64,000 nt of DNA from Bacteroidota bacterium (GCA_006226425.1 SBGX01000006.1:186001-250000), one strand, 5' to 3'. Counted from the stretch's first letter, positions 8,945-17,636 are shown. Program-made: numbers and translations. The notes: generated from the sequence alone by a model not told the origin.

Positions 8945-9281
8945 GACCCGATTTGGTTTGTAGATCCAACAAAAATCTCATCGTTTCAATGAAATCAGCG
9001 AATTCATTCACCCGTTCGGTAGCCGTGTTCTTTCCCTGTTCCGTCAGTTTGTAATATTTTCGGACGCGTTTCCCCATGTACTCTTTTTCGGTTTCTAGTT
9101 CACCGTTTTTTTCGAGTGCATGAAGCGTGGGGTACAAAGCACCTTCCGTGATTTGAATTTTTCCTGCTGTTAGTTCCTTTACCTTTTGGGTAATTTCATA
9201 ACCATACATTCTTCCCTGCTTTTTCAAGAGTTCGAGAACGATGGTTTTCAGGGTTCCTTTTATGAGCTCAGATGTATACAT
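8931..9281 (-). CDS. PadR family transcriptional regulator
   Basis: A 116-residue winged-helix protein from the ATG at 9281. It contains the PadR core YGYEIT, followed by ITEGALYPTLHALEKNGELETE and the wing region GKRVRKYYKLTEQGK. The frame can be extended 12 residues upstream, but that would run through the -7 promoter element at 9286-9293, so I start at 9281. PadR proteins are dimeric repressors that often control their own operon; two matching inverted repeats (9291-9311 and 9321-9343) over and upstream of the promoter are the obvious candidate operators. It overlaps the downstream membrane-protein gene by 14 bases. The transcript appears to be leaderless. Confidence 0.9.
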   Translation of the reverse strand: MYTSELIKGTLKTIVLELLKKQGRMYGYEITQKVKELTAGKIQITEGALYPTLHALEKNGELETEKEYMGKRVRKYYKLTEQGKNTATERVNEFADFIETMRFLLDLQTKSGHVQG

Positions 9282-9285
9282 AAGA

Positions 9286-9318
9286 CAAAGATACATAACA
9301 ATCTTATGTATTTCCAAA
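9286..9318 (-). promoter_or_regulatory. padR promoter (-33 and -7 elements)
   Basis: On the minus strand TTTG (9318-9315) and TATCTTTG (9293-9286) are 21 bases apart, a good match to the Bacteroidota -33/-7 arrangement. The -7 element ends 4 bases before the ATG, so the start site would coincide with the start codon. Confidence 0.65.
9291..9311. promoter_or_regulatory. Candidate PadR operator 1 (inverted repeat)
   Basis: ATACATAA-N5-TTATGTAT is a perfect inverted repeat with 8-bp arms. It covers the spacer between the -33 and -7 elements and overlaps the -7 element, the classical position for a repressor site. Confidence 0.65.
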
Positions 9319-9320
9319 TA

Positions 9321-9343
9321 AATACCTAAGAAAATTAGGTATT
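9321..9343. promoter_or_regulatory. Candidate PadR operator 2 (inverted repeat)
   Basis: AATACCTAA-N5-TTAGGTATT is a perfect inverted repeat with 9-bp arms and the same 5-base spacer as operator 1. The half-sites differ at one core position (ATACATAA against ATACCTAA). The two centres are 31 bases apart, about three helical turns, which fits two dimers on one face of the DNA. Confidence 0.6.
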
Positions 9344-9346
9344 AAA

Positions 9347-9377
9347 AATTAATTAACTGATTATCAAATAATTAATT
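9347..9377 (-). terminator. Possible AT-only hairpin at the end of the glycosyltransferase operon
   Basis: AATTAATTA (9347-9355) pairs with TAATTAATT (9369-9377) over a 13-base loop. On the minus strand it overlaps the stop codon at 9376 and is followed by a short T-run. The stem has no G or C, so it would be weak. It might equally be a protein-binding site. Confidence 0.3.
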
Positions 9378-10374
9378 AGTCATAATTTTCTGTATCGTTG
9401 ATCTCGAGTCCGCCCCATTCAAGCAGATGGAAGCCGGATCGTTGGAATTTTGGCCATTTTTGAGGATTGACCTCCAGATGTTTAGGATATTCTTCGAAGC
9501 CCTGAAACAGGAGATATAATTGAAACAATTTTTCAGGAGCCGGGTCGATCTGATAGCTGGAAAAGATTTGACAGTCTTCCTGAAAGGCAAATTGGACGAA
9601 ACAATACCTGGATTTGCTCATTCGTGGTGCCCAATAAGTGATAAAATCAGTCTGTTCGGTGCTGTTGAGCCCCAGGTAACTCAGTTTTTCTTCCAGGTAA
9701 GGAAGGATTTCTTCACTGGTTAGGATGCACCCGAAGATTTGTTGATGTTCATCTTTCAGAAAAGAACGAAGCTTAAGTTGTGCGTCCCAAAATAGGTAGG
9801 GATAATGTTTTCCGTGTTGGTCAACCCACTCGTTGTCGATCAGACTTAGGTTCCAGCTTTGATTCTGGTTTAGTTTGGGATAGCTGAATTGGATCGCTCC
9901 CGGAGTTTTGAGTTGAATCTTTAGGTGTTGATCCTTATCTGAGTACCCATAAACAACAGGTTTTTCAAGATAGACGGGGTCCTCGTCTTCCTGACTCAGG
10001 AGCATCTGTACGGTGATTCGATGCTGGTCATGGATTTGATAGCTTTCAAAGGCACTTTCCTGATAGCCAAACGATCGGAACCAGACATAATCAGAACTGA
10101 TCGGAAGAAGCAATTCAAAATATCCGTCTTTTATAACTTGTGCCTGTTGATCTTTTGGGGTAATCACAACTCTCATGATCAGATCTCTAACATCCTGAAG
10201 TGAACTGACTTGTCCTCTCAGGACATAATGTCCTTTGGGAATTTGTCCGTCCAGGCTATCGGATAGTACAGCACCCCAGGGGTAAGCATCATAGGTTTGT
10301 GAAAGGCTATCTCCCTGTCCCTTCAAGGTGAAGGAAAAGAGGATGAGCATGCAGGCAAGTAATTTTGTATTCAT
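9376..10374 (-). CDS. Exported protein of unknown function
   Basis: A 332-residue protein with a signal peptide (MNTKLLACMLILFSFTLKGQ, cleavage near residue 20). Residues about 45-140 look like a beta-sandwich of the carboxypeptidase-regulatory type (GHYVLRGQV, then DGYFELLLP), a fold common at the N terminus of Bacteroidota outer-membrane proteins. The rest has no recognisable motif and only three scattered cysteines after the signal peptide, so no conserved metal site is apparent. It is the last gene of the minus-strand run and starts 36 bases after the GT9 glycosyltransferase stop, so it probably belongs to the same transcript. I do not assign a function. No T9SS sorting domain or lipobox is visible. 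Confidence 0.65.
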   Translation of the reverse strand: MNTKLLACMLILFSFTLKGQGDSLSQTYDAYPWGAVLSDSLDGQIPKGHYVLRGQVSSLQDVRDLIMRVVITPKDQQAQVIKDGYFELLLPISSDYVWFRSFGYQESAFESYQIHDQHRITVQMLLSQEDEDPVYLEKPVVYGYSDKDQHLKIQLKTPGAIQFSYPKLNQNQSWNLSLIDNEWVDQHGKHYPYLFWDAQLKLRSFLKDEHQQIFGCILTSEEILPYLEEKLSYLGLNSTEQTDFITYWAPRMSKSRYCFVQFAFQEDCQIFSSYQIDPAPEKLFQLYLLFQGFEEYPKHLEVNPQKWPKFQRSGFHLLEWGGLEINDTENYD

Positions 10375-10410
10375 ACAGGGGAGTACAATTATGTGATCAA
10401 AAGGTTCAAC

Positions 10411-11418
10411 TCAGACACTTTTCAGAACCTGATCGACGCTTATTTTTTCAATGCAGTGGCATTTCTCTCCCTTTTTACAAGTCGGACATTCCGGATCGTT
10501 CACTAAAAAAGTAGCCTTCAGGCCAAGTGCTTTCCACCGTCCAGGGTGAATGGGTCTTCTGGATGAAAACAGTCCGATGGCTCTAATACCGGTGACTCCA
10601 GCCAGGTGGTATGGCCCTGTACTGCAAGCAACCAGTGCCTTGGCCTGGGAGATTAGGACAATCAATTGCTCCAAACTCAGGCGACCACTTAGATCAAGGC
10701 ATTTTTCTTCATGAGGAAGTTGATCCCGAAATAGAAGTCCTTCTTTTTCTGTACCGGTAAAAACGGCAGTATATCCTTTTGAGATGAGTTCCCGGGAGAG
10801 TTGTATATAGTTCTCGAGAGGCCACTCCAGGGCACTTCCCTGGGATTTTGGGTGCAGAACGACAAAGTTAGAGAGAGACTGTAAGTCTGGTGGAAGTTCA
10901 ATGTCCGGTGTCTGAAAATGTGTACTGGTCCATTGACTAATTTCCTTCAAACTGGGAAGTTCCTCCAGACCAAGCGGTTTGCATAAATTGAAACTCAGGG
11001 CTGATTCGTGTAACTCGGAACGCTTTCGTGTGAAAGAGACACGGTGGTTGCAGGTCAGCAAATGAAAGCTTCGGTGCGAGGTTCCAATGCGATGTGGCAC
11101 TTTGGCTCGATGCATTAGACGTGCAATGTCTTTGTTTGGAAAAACGTGGATACAGCAAAAAATATCCTGTGATTTGATCTGTCTGATACGCTCTTGTTCG
11201 CTTTGATTGATCAGATCATCCCAACAAATAATTTCGTCAATCGGTAGGTAACAGGAGACGACGGCTTTGGTATAAGATCGACAGAGGAATAGGATGCGAC
11301 TTTCAGGAAATTGTTTTTTTATCCAACTGCAAATGGGAAGCGTCAGAACCACGTCGCCAATGCTGTCTGTGCGACTGATCAGAATGGTTTTTCCATGAAA
11401 GTCCGGCGTCTGTTTCAT
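10411..11418 (-). CDS. Glycosyltransferase family 9 (heptosyltransferase-like)
   Basis: A 335-residue GT-B fold enzyme of the ADP-heptose:LPS heptosyltransferase type. The N-terminal motif KTILISRTDSIGDVVLTLPI is the GT9 acceptor-side signature with the catalytic-region Asp. The C-terminal domain carries the donor-binding ACSTGPYHLAGVTGIRAIGLF motif (the family's STG-P-H-A stretch). A C-terminal cluster PECPTCKKGEKCHC has four cysteines and one histidine and could bind a metal. It starts directly after the stop of the GT2 gene, with no gap. GT9 enzymes add heptose or a similar sugar to the lipopolysaccharide core on the cytoplasmic face; the actual sugar here is unknown. Confidence 0.88.
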   Translation of the reverse strand: MKQTPDFHGKTILISRTDSIGDVVLTLPICSWIKKQFPESRILFLCRSYTKAVVSCYLPIDEIICWDDLINQSEQERIRQIKSQDIFCCIHVFPNKDIARLMHRAKVPHRIGTSHRSFHLLTCNHRVSFTRKRSELHESALSFNLCKPLGLEELPSLKEISQWTSTHFQTPDIELPPDLQSLSNFVVLHPKSQGSALEWPLENYIQLSRELISKGYTAVFTGTEKEGLLFRDQLPHEEKCLDLSGRLSLEQLIVLISQAKALVACSTGPYHLAGVTGIRAIGLFSSRRPIHPGRWKALGLKATFLVNDPECPTCKKGEKCHCIEKISVDQVLKSV

Positions 11419-12183
11419 CTACTGATCCTGTTCACGTTTGAGTTTTCTGATCTTCTTGTACTTAAGGAAGGTGGCGTAAGCAGAGATCCGGCAGATTACG
11501 AAGCCTGTTTTTCCATCCAGGATGCCCAAATGAATGAAATAATCCTTGATGAATTTGACCACGGGACTAAATATCAAGGTGATCCAGGGGGCTTTTTTTC
11601 CTCGTTTAAATTGGGCTTCGGCCAGAATGGTGGTGAAGTACTCCACCTGCTTATAATGATCCTCACGTGTATAGTAACTGTAATGGAGGATGTCTCCATG
11701 GAGTCTGGAGGTGTTTTGATCGCCTTCAAAGAGCTCGTACTTGTCGTGTGGGTTATCTCCTCCCCAAGCACCTTTTCGTGAGTCCCAGAGCCTTAATTTT
11801 CGATCTGGGTACCAACCACAGTGATGTACCCACTTCCCACAATAATTCGTCAGCCGATTCATGTAATAACCATCGGAATTCCAGTTGTTTTTAACCTGAA
11901 TAATCGATTGCCTGAGGGTTTCGTCGAGGGCTTCGTCAGCGTCCAAAGAGAGCACATGGGGGTATTGAGCCTGTGTAATCGCCCAGTTCTTTTGTTCGAT
12001 GTGTCCTTCAAAAGCATGTTCGACAAAACAGACTCCAAATTCTTCACAAATGGCTCTGGTACGATCCTTTGAAAAGGAATCGACAACAACAATATCGTCT
12101 GCAACGCCCTGAAGTGATTCAAGGCAACGGGCAATGTTTTTTTCCTCGTTAAATGTGATGATTACCGCCGAGATTGGGATCAT
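11419..12183 (-). CDS. Glycosyltransferase family 2 (WaaE/KdtX-like)
   Basis: A 254-residue GT-A enzyme. ISAVIITFNEEKNIARCL is the N-terminal nucleotide-sugar binding strand, DDIVVVDSFSKDRT the following acidic loop, and SLDADEALDE the DxD-type metal motif. This matches the WaaE/KdtX group, which adds glucose to the inner lipopolysaccharide core. It lacks transmembrane segments and is probably peripheral on the inner membrane. Its stop codon abuts the ATG of the GT9 gene, so the two are translated from one message and probably act one after the other on lipopolysaccharide core. The sugar and acceptor cannot be read from sequence. Confidence 0.9.
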   Translation of the reverse strand: MIPISAVIITFNEEKNIARCLESLQGVADDIVVVDSFSKDRTRAICEEFGVCFVEHAFEGHIEQKNWAITQAQYPHVLSLDADEALDETLRQSIIQVKNNWNSDGYYMNRLTNYCGKWVHHCGWYPDRKLRLWDSRKGAWGGDNPHDKYELFEGDQNTSRLHGDILHYSYYTREDHYKQVEYFTTILAEAQFKRGKKAPWITLIFSPVVKFIKDYFIHLGILDGKTGFVICRISAYATFLKYKKIRKLKREQDQ

Positions 12184-12221
12184 GGTCTATGCAAGCTCTG
12201 GACAAAGAAACAAAGATTTTG

Positions 12222-13280
12222 TCAATTGGCCTCCACGCTTTTCAGAATCGCCTGAATTTCACGGAGTGGATGGGTCCAGCTCACCGTTGGTGGGGCATCG
12301 ACATAACCACTGACGCATACGAGCTTTCCCTGTTTGTTCCGAAAATGAAAGGCCCAAAAGGCGCCACCCGTACTGTAGGCCGATTCTCCGGTAAACTTGA
12401 ACATGCCGCGCATTTCAAAACCTTTGGTAGTTTTTTTGCGGTTCCAATCCATACTTCCTTCCGGATAAATAACAGAAGCATATTGGGTGCCCATGTATAT
12501 CCCTGGAATTTCGTGCTTGAAATTGTACTTCATCATGGTGTCTCTGGCCTGGAGGAGATTAGAAAGTTCAAATTGACTGGAATCAATGTAGGGGTATTGA
12601 TAAATACAGATTCCGCTTTGGATGAAATTGGAGGTTTGTCCGTGGTTTTCTCCAAATTGCATCGGTTTGGCATCCGTTGGAAACTCGACCCGGTAAAAAT
12701 TTTCACGCTGTGTGACCAACTTGGAACCTTTTGGTAAAGCCATATCAAGCCCAAATTTTTGCTTGATTTGACGACAGATCGTTTGGTTCTTTTCGCGTTG
12801 GAAGCGTTCCTCCAGTCGTTGCCATTCGTTCTCATCAAAAGTACGATGTACTGCGGCGAGATGATTTTTTAAACTGTATTCCAGTTGTTGGTAGTCTTTG
12901 GCTTTGACTCGAACAACCAACTGACCCTGGGCCCAGGTATCTAACTCTTTGGTAATTTCGCTTTCTTCTCCCTGGTATTTGGGGTCAATTTCGACAAACA
13001 TGAGGTTTCTCCATCGTTTGTTCCCCTTTTCAAAAGCTCCCGGAGTTCGGTGGATTAGCTCGAAGGTGACGACGTCCGGGAAATAAGGCATGATGAAACG
13101 GGTCATATTCGTGTCCAGGTAGGCTTTGGCAGGACTATTCCAGATACCATTTTCACATACCAGAAGGATTTCGCCGACTTTTCCAGTTGCTTTTAGTCCG
13201 AATTCCCGGGCATCATAACGTTGGTTGCAGCCGCTCAAAGTGATCGTGAGGAGCAGAAGAAGTGGAATGATGTACCTCAT
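12222..13280 (-). CDS. DUF4837 family lipoprotein
   Basis: A 352-residue protein with a lipoprotein signal (hydrophobic stretch then LSGC, Cys at residue 18). The pattern KATGKVGEILLVCENGIWNS and later TPGAFEKGNKRWRNLMFVEI matches the DUF4837 family, widespread in Bacteroidota and of unknown function. It lies 37 bases downstream of the lytic transglycosylase and 38 bases upstream of the GT2 gene on the same strand. That placement suggests a role in envelope growth or lipopolysaccharide handling; this is context only. No catalytic motif is visible. Confidence 0.8.
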   Translation of the reverse strand: MRYIIPLLLLLTITLSGCNQRYDAREFGLKATGKVGEILLVCENGIWNSPAKAYLDTNMTRFIMPYFPDVVTFELIHRTPGAFEKGNKRWRNLMFVEIDPKYQGEESEITKELDTWAQGQLVVRVKAKDYQQLEYSLKNHLAAVHRTFDENEWQRLEERFQREKNQTICRQIKQKFGLDMALPKGSKLVTQRENFYRVEFPTDAKPMQFGENHGQTSNFIQSGICIYQYPYIDSSQFELSNLLQARDTMMKYNFKHEIPGIYMGTQYASVIYPEGSMDWNRKKTTKGFEMRGMFKFTGESAYSTGGAFWAFHFRNKQGKLVCVSGYVDAPPTVSWTHPLREIQAILKSVEAN

Positions 13281-13317
13281 AATTTTTAAGGATTACAGTA
13301 CAAAAATTGCACCAAAA

Positions 13318-15033
13318 TCACCGAACGCGAATTCGTTGTCCCACGCGGATGCGGTCTGGATTGACAGAAGGATTTAATTTTCGCAGTTGCGCTGGGCTCA
13401 GATTGTGTCGCAAGGCGATGCGGTTAAACAAATCTCCAGATCGAACCGTGTAGTATTTCTTCCCGGTGGCGGGTTTGGCAACTGTTTTCGTAGGAGCAGG
13501 TTTAATTTCTTCCACGGGAGCAGGGTTCGGAATCATGCCTTCCTTGCTCAATTTAACGACCGTTTTGATCTTTAATTTTTGATCAATATTGATCCAGTTG
13601 TCCTTGAGGCCGTTCCATTTCCGAACGGAATCAACAGAAACGTTGTAGACCCTTGAAATGATCTGAATACTTTCATTTTTCTTGACCACGTGTTCTATTT
13701 CTACCAGGGAATCATAGTGGATGGTTCCCATAATAGAATCTGGTCGGGCTTTTGTTTTGGGCGGGTCTGGTGGATAAATCTTAAGTGTTTTTCCAGCAAC
13801 GAGACGTGCCGAACGAAGATGATTCCACTTCATGATGTCCTGTGTCGTGACACTGTATTTCGAAGCAATCAAATGGATTGTTTCTCCTTTTTTGATGCGA
13901 TGGTATTGAACTCCGTTTGAGGGGCTTTCTTTTTCCGCAATCAATGAAACACCTTCACCATACAACTTCTTTTCCAGGGCGATCAAACTGTCTTCCAAAG
14001 CAACCAGGCGGCCAATTTTTTGAAGTGGACCGGTGAGACATTGACTGGGTTTTGTTTTCGGGATGTAGGTGCGCTTATAAATGGGGTTAAAGGATTTAAT
14101 ATCCTCCAAAGGCCAGGAAACCAACTTTTCGATGCTTTCCATGTGGACACCTTCCTTCAGGCAAATGGTATCCAATTGTGCGCGGTGTACTTTCGGACTC
14201 ATAGGAAGGAGGTTGTTTTCCTTGTGATAAGTCATCAGGTAAGAAGCGGCGATGAAATTAGGAACATAGCCTTGTGTTTCTCTGGGCAAAAACGGGCGAA
14301 TTTCCCAATAGCTCGTTTTTCCACCCGAACGTCGAATAGCTTTATTGACGTTACCAGGCCCGGCATTGTATGCAGCCAAAGCGAGATTCCAATCTCCGTA
14401 GATATCGTGCAGTTTTTTGAGGTAACGACAAGCGGCATCCGTGGCTTTGATGGGGTCCATGCGCTCATCGTAGTATGAGTTTTCGTTGAGACCGTACATT
14501 TTTCCGGTGCGATACATAAATTGCCAGAGTCCAAGGGCTCCTGCACGCGATTTGACCTGTGGTCGCAAACCACTTTCGATCACCGAAAGGTACTTGAGTT
14601 CCAGTGGGAGGTCGTATTTGTCCAGCATTTCTTCGTACAAATCGAAATAAAGCTTGGACCTTCCGAGAGCAATACGGATAAAGTGTCTTCTTTTGTGAGC
14701 AAAGAAACGGATAACGGAAAGGGTAGATTCGTTGCAATCCAGATGAAAAGGAGAAAGTTCATTCATCTCGCTCAGCTGGGCGCACAATTGAGAATCCGTA
14801 AATTCCGGAATTTCATCTTTTTCCAGTTTCAGTGCTTTTTGAATGGAATCGTAATTCGGGTCTTTGGCATAATCATCCAGAAAGGCCTTGAGGGATTGCT
14901 CAACTGTTTTGGCAAAAGGGGTTCCAGCGTCCAGGCTATCCTTGGAATTTGGTTTGTGCACACCGAATTGAGCAGACAATTGAAAGGATGCCGCTAAAAA
15001 AGAGAAAAGGAAAATCCAGTGTCTAAATACCAT
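13318..15033 (-). CDS. mltD: Membrane-bound lytic transglycosylase D-like protein with three LysM domains
   Basis: A 571-residue exported murein hydrolase. A signal peptide (FLFSFLAASFQLSAQ) is followed by the SLT/GH23-type domain at about residues 100-290. The catalytic glutamate is in VIESGL (Glu153), followed by KSRAGALGLWQFM and the AYNAGPGNVNKAI motif. Three LysM peptidoglycan-binding domains follow at about 385-430, 455-500 and 530-571, the last ending the protein. Lytic transglycosylases cleave the MurNAc-GlcNAc bond leaving a 1,6-anhydro product. I use ATG 15033; an in-frame TTG at 15048 overlaps the gatA stop. Cleavage after Ala-Gln suggests a soluble periplasmic enzyme, not the lipoprotein form seen in E. 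coli MltD. Confidence 0.9.
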   Translation of the reverse strand: MVFRHWIFLFSFLAASFQLSAQFGVHKPNSKDSLDAGTPFAKTVEQSLKAFLDDYAKDPNYDSIQKALKLEKDEIPEFTDSQLCAQLSEMNELSPFHLDCNESTLSVIRFFAHKRRHFIRIALGRSKLYFDLYEEMLDKYDLPLELKYLSVIESGLRPQVKSRAGALGLWQFMYRTGKMYGLNENSYYDERMDPIKATDAACRYLKKLHDIYGDWNLALAAYNAGPGNVNKAIRRSGGKTSYWEIRPFLPRETQGYVPNFIAASYLMTYHKENNLLPMSPKVHRAQLDTICLKEGVHMESIEKLVSWPLEDIKSFNPIYKRTYIPKTKPSQCLTGPLQKIGRLVALEDSLIALEKKLYGEGVSLIAEKESPSNGVQYHRIKKGETIHLIASKYSVTTQDIMKWNHLRSARLVAGKTLKIYPPDPPKTKARPDSIMGTIHYDSLVEIEHVVKKNESIQIISRVYNVSVDSVRKWNGLKDNWINIDQKLKIKTVVKLSKEGMIPNPAPVEEIKPAPTKTVAKPATGKKYYTVRSGDLFNRIALRHNLSPAQLRKLNPSVNPDRIRVGQRIRVR

Positions 15034-15044
15034 GCTGTTTAAAA

Positions 15045-16472
15045 TCAAATCGGTTCGTGGGTTTTTTGATCACAGAACGATTTCGCGAAATCAAACAATT
15101 CTTTTTCGGCAAAGTTTCTCCCCATGACCTGAATTCCGAAAGGCATTCCCTTGGCGTCTTTTCCAAAAGGAAGCGAAATAGCCGGATGACCGGTCAGGTT
15201 GGCATGAACCGTGAAAATGTCCTGAAGGTACATTTGGATCGGATCTTTGACAGAGTTGATGGCAAAGGCAGTGCCTGGGGTGGTTGGGGTCAATACAAAA
15301 TCGTACTGATCCAGAATCTCATCTGTTTTATTCTTTAATAATCTGCGAACTTGCTGTCCTTTGTTGAAATATGCATCATAATAACCATGTGAGAGCACAA
15401 AAGTTCCCGTCATGATTCTTCTTTTGACTTCCATTCCAAATCCTTCCGAACGGGAAGCCTTGTATGTTTCTTCCACTCCCTGTGCATTTTGGGAACGATG
15501 TCCATAATGAACTCCGTCAAAACGCGAAAGATTCGAAGAGGCCTCTGCAGTGGTCAGGACATAATAAGTGGGAACAAGGTATTCTAAATAAGGGAAAGAA
15601 ACTTCTTCCACCTCATGTCCCAGGTCTTTTAAGAGTTGGATATGTTCTAAGAGGGAAGTTTTAATTTCTTCGTCGAGTCCATCAGTTTCTAGCGTTTCTC
15701 GGATCACGGCAATTTTTCGCTTTCCCTGATCAGCACTGACTCCCCAGTTTTCTCCTTTATCTTTGGAAGAACTGGTGCTGTCCATCGGATCTTTTCCGGC
15801 CATGATCTCACTCACAAGTGCTGCATCCTCCAATGAGTTGGCAAAAGGTCCAATCTGGTCAAATGAAGAAGCATAAGCAATCAAACCATACCGGCTGATT
15901 CGCCCATAACTGGGTTTAAACCCATAAGTTCCGGTAAAGGATGCTGGTTGTCGAATAGAGCCTCCGGTATCACTTCCCAGAGCTACTGTACAAAGTTGTG
16001 CGGCGACAGCTGCTGCCGAACCTCCTGAAGACCCACCTGGCACACAGGTTTCATCCAGTGGATTTTTGACCGGGCCGAAAGCGGAATTTTCATTGGAACT
16101 TCCCATCGCGAATTCATCGCAGTTGGTTCTTCCGATAATCACAGCGTCTTCATCAATGAGGCGTTGCAGTGCCGTTGCGGTATATAAAGACTCGAAATTT
16201 TCTAAAATATGGGAAGCAGCAGAAACATGATGTTGTCGATAACAAATGTTGTCTTTGATGGCAATTACCATCCCGGCAAGCTTTCCGGCTTTTCCGGCGG
16301 CCAGTTTCAAATCGATTTCTTCTGCCTGTTTTCGGGCAGAATCCTCAAATACTTCCAAAAAAGCATTCAAATGCTGGTGGTCCTCGATGCGCTTTAGATA
16401 GCTTTCGACAATCTCCAAAACAGAGACACCTGAAGAAAGTGCTTTTTGAACTTCAGAAAAACGAGCGTACAT
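15045..16472 (-). CDS. gatA: Glutamyl-tRNA(Gln)/aspartyl-tRNA(Asn) amidotransferase subunit A
   Basis: A 475-residue amidase-signature enzyme that releases ammonia from glutamine for conversion of mischarged Glu-tRNA(Gln) to Gln-tRNA(Gln). The Ser-cisSer-Lys triad is intact: Lys73 in AIKDN, Ser148 in GGSSGGS and Ser172 in GSDTGGSIRQPAS. The spacings (75 and 24 residues) are those of Staphylococcus GatA. The Asn118-Cys-Asp-Glu-Phe-Ala-Met stretch is also conserved. gatB and gatC are not nearby, which is common where the three genes are dispersed. It starts 11 bases after the tatA stop, so the two are probably co-transcribed, although they share no pathway. Confidence 0.96.
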   Translation of the reverse strand: MYARFSEVQKALSSGVSVLEIVESYLKRIEDHQHLNAFLEVFEDSARKQAEEIDLKLAAGKAGKLAGMVIAIKDNICYRQHHVSAASHILENFESLYTATALQRLIDEDAVIIGRTNCDEFAMGSSNENSAFGPVKNPLDETCVPGGSSGGSAAAVAAQLCTVALGSDTGGSIRQPASFTGTYGFKPSYGRISRYGLIAYASSFDQIGPFANSLEDAALVSEIMAGKDPMDSTSSSKDKGENWGVSADQGKRKIAVIRETLETDGLDEEIKTSLLEHIQLLKDLGHEVEEVSFPYLEYLVPTYYVLTTAEASSNLSRFDGVHYGHRSQNAQGVEETYKASRSEGFGMEVKRRIMTGTFVLSHGYYDAYFNKGQQVRRLLKNKTDEILDQYDFVLTPTTPGTAFAINSVKDPIQMYLQDIFTVHANLTGHPAISLPFGKDAKGMPFGIQVMGRNFAEKELFDFAKSFCDQKTHEPI

Positions 16473-16483
16473 GAATGGCTGAA

Positions 16484-16666
16484 TTATTTTTGCTCTTCCG
16501 GAGCTGTTTCAGCGGATTTGTCTTCCGTCTTGGAGGCATCTTTAAACTCTTTGACCCCTTTTCCAAGTCCCTTCATAAGTTCTGGAATTTTTTTTCCTCC
16601 AAAAAGTAGCAGAACGACTCCCAAAACCAAAACCACCTGCCATGGACCAAATACTCCTAAAATCAT
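16484..16666 (-). CDS. tatA: Sec-independent (Tat) translocase subunit TatA
   Basis: A 60-residue protein with the TatA/Hcf106 layout: one N-terminal transmembrane helix (about residues 5-22), the hinge [16 protein letters not shown], an amphipathic helix (KEFKDA) and a charged tail. TatA rings form the pore that lets folded proteins with twin-arginine signals cross the inner membrane. ActB in this window has a twin-arginine-like signal (RRDFLKFLG), so it is a likely client. I use ATG 16666; the codon before it is an in-frame GTG. tatC is not in the window. An exact TAnnTTTG element upstream gives it a promoter inside the nadK-gatA run. Confidence 0.95.
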   Translation of the reverse strand: MILGVFGPWQVVLVLGVVLLLFGGKKIPELMKGLGKGVKEFKDASKTEDKSAETAPEEQK

Positions 16667-16696
16667 CACAATTTCTAATTAGAATGTATAATGATG

Positions 16697-16704
16697 CAAA
16701 GGTA
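16697..16704 (-). promoter_or_regulatory. tatA-gatA promoter -7 element
   Basis: TACCTTTG on the minus strand is an exact TAnnTTTG match, about 30 bases upstream of the tatA ATG and downstream of the nadK stop. A small hairpin (CGCTT/AAGCG, 16705-16718) sits just upstream of it. Confidence 0.6.
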
Positions 16705-16750
16705 CGCTTTTTTAAGCGATTTAAAAATTAATCTGTGGATGCAAAGATGC

Positions 16751-17629
16751 TTAATTGCGAATATCGTAACCCCAGGACATTTTGTTTCGGATGGTATCCA
16801 GAAAGTTCTGATCCAGGAACTTGACGACGTTGATCATGAAATTGGCCTTGGTGATGATGATTTCTTCCCCCTGCGAGATACTTTTGGAATTGGAGTCCAG
16901 GCTGATCAGATATTTTCGTTCGCGACCTTCTACACTCAATCGGATCGGGAATTTATCAGGAACCACCATGGGGCGCATATTCAGGTTGTGCGGAGCGATT
17001 GGTGTTAAACAGTGTACCTGACAACCCGGAGTAATGATTGGTCCTCCACAACTAAGATTATAGGCTGTGGAACCCGTAGGGGTTGAAACGATCAGACCGT
17101 CTGCCCAGTATGAGTTCAGGTATTTGTCTTCCAAACTGGCATGAACGGTGATCATGGATGCAGCATCCTTTTTATGAAGAGTCACTTCATTCAGGGCCAG
17201 ATTGTCTTCTCCAAAAAGGTTTTGTTGCGTTGAAATCCGAAGCATGGAACGCTCCTGGAATTCGAATTCTCTGTTTTTGATCTGTTCAAAGGCTCTTTCC
17301 AGGTTTTCTGCATTGACATTGGCGAGGAAACCCATGCGCCCTTTGTGAACTCCCAATACCGGAACTCCACTATCGCGAACATAGCTCACGGTTTTGATAA
17401 AAGAACCGTCTCCACCCAGGCTAATGGCGAGATCTACACCACTTTTTAGATCATGGTGGCTTTGAAATGCAGGATAGTCTTCACCCAGGCCAGTTTTTTT
17501 GACGTATAAATCTTTGAACTTTTCTTCCAGGATAGGTTTCCAGCCAAATTGTTCCACTGTGGCAAAAACATGCTTAAAGAAAGAAGCGTTTTGTTTGGTT
17601 ATTTTCCGTCCGTAGATAGCAATGTTCAT
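16751..17629 (-). CDS. nadK: NAD kinase
   Basis: A 292-residue cytoplasmic enzyme that phosphorylates NAD to NADP. The hallmark GGDG motif is at residues 72-75 in ISLGGDGSFIKT, followed by GVPVLGVHKGRMGFLANV. The NE motif is in LALNEVTLHK, and the STPTGSTAYNLSCGGP stretch contributes the nucleotide pocket. Length is normal for the family. It begins 7 bases after the stop of the CBS-domain gene, an arrangement that suggests one transcript. The 84-base gap to tatA contains a separate promoter. Confidence 0.96.
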   Translation of the reverse strand: MNIAIYGRKITKQNASFFKHVFATVEQFGWKPILEEKFKDLYVKKTGLGEDYPAFQSHHDLKSGVDLAISLGGDGSFIKTVSYVRDSGVPVLGVHKGRMGFLANVNAENLERAFEQIKNREFEFQERSMLRISTQQNLFGEDNLALNEVTLHKKDAASMITVHASLEDKYLNSYWADGLIVSTPTGSTAYNLSCGGPIITPGCQVHCLTPIAPHNLNMRPMVVPDKFPIRLSVEGRERKYLISLDSNSKSISQGEEIIITKANFMINVVKFLDQNFLDTIRNKMSWGYDIRN

Positions 17630-17636
17630 GGATCGT

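Noticed and set aside
9347-9377. AT-rich hairpin as a strong terminator
   Set aside because: The stem contains only A and T, so I list it as a weak candidate and draw no conclusion from it.
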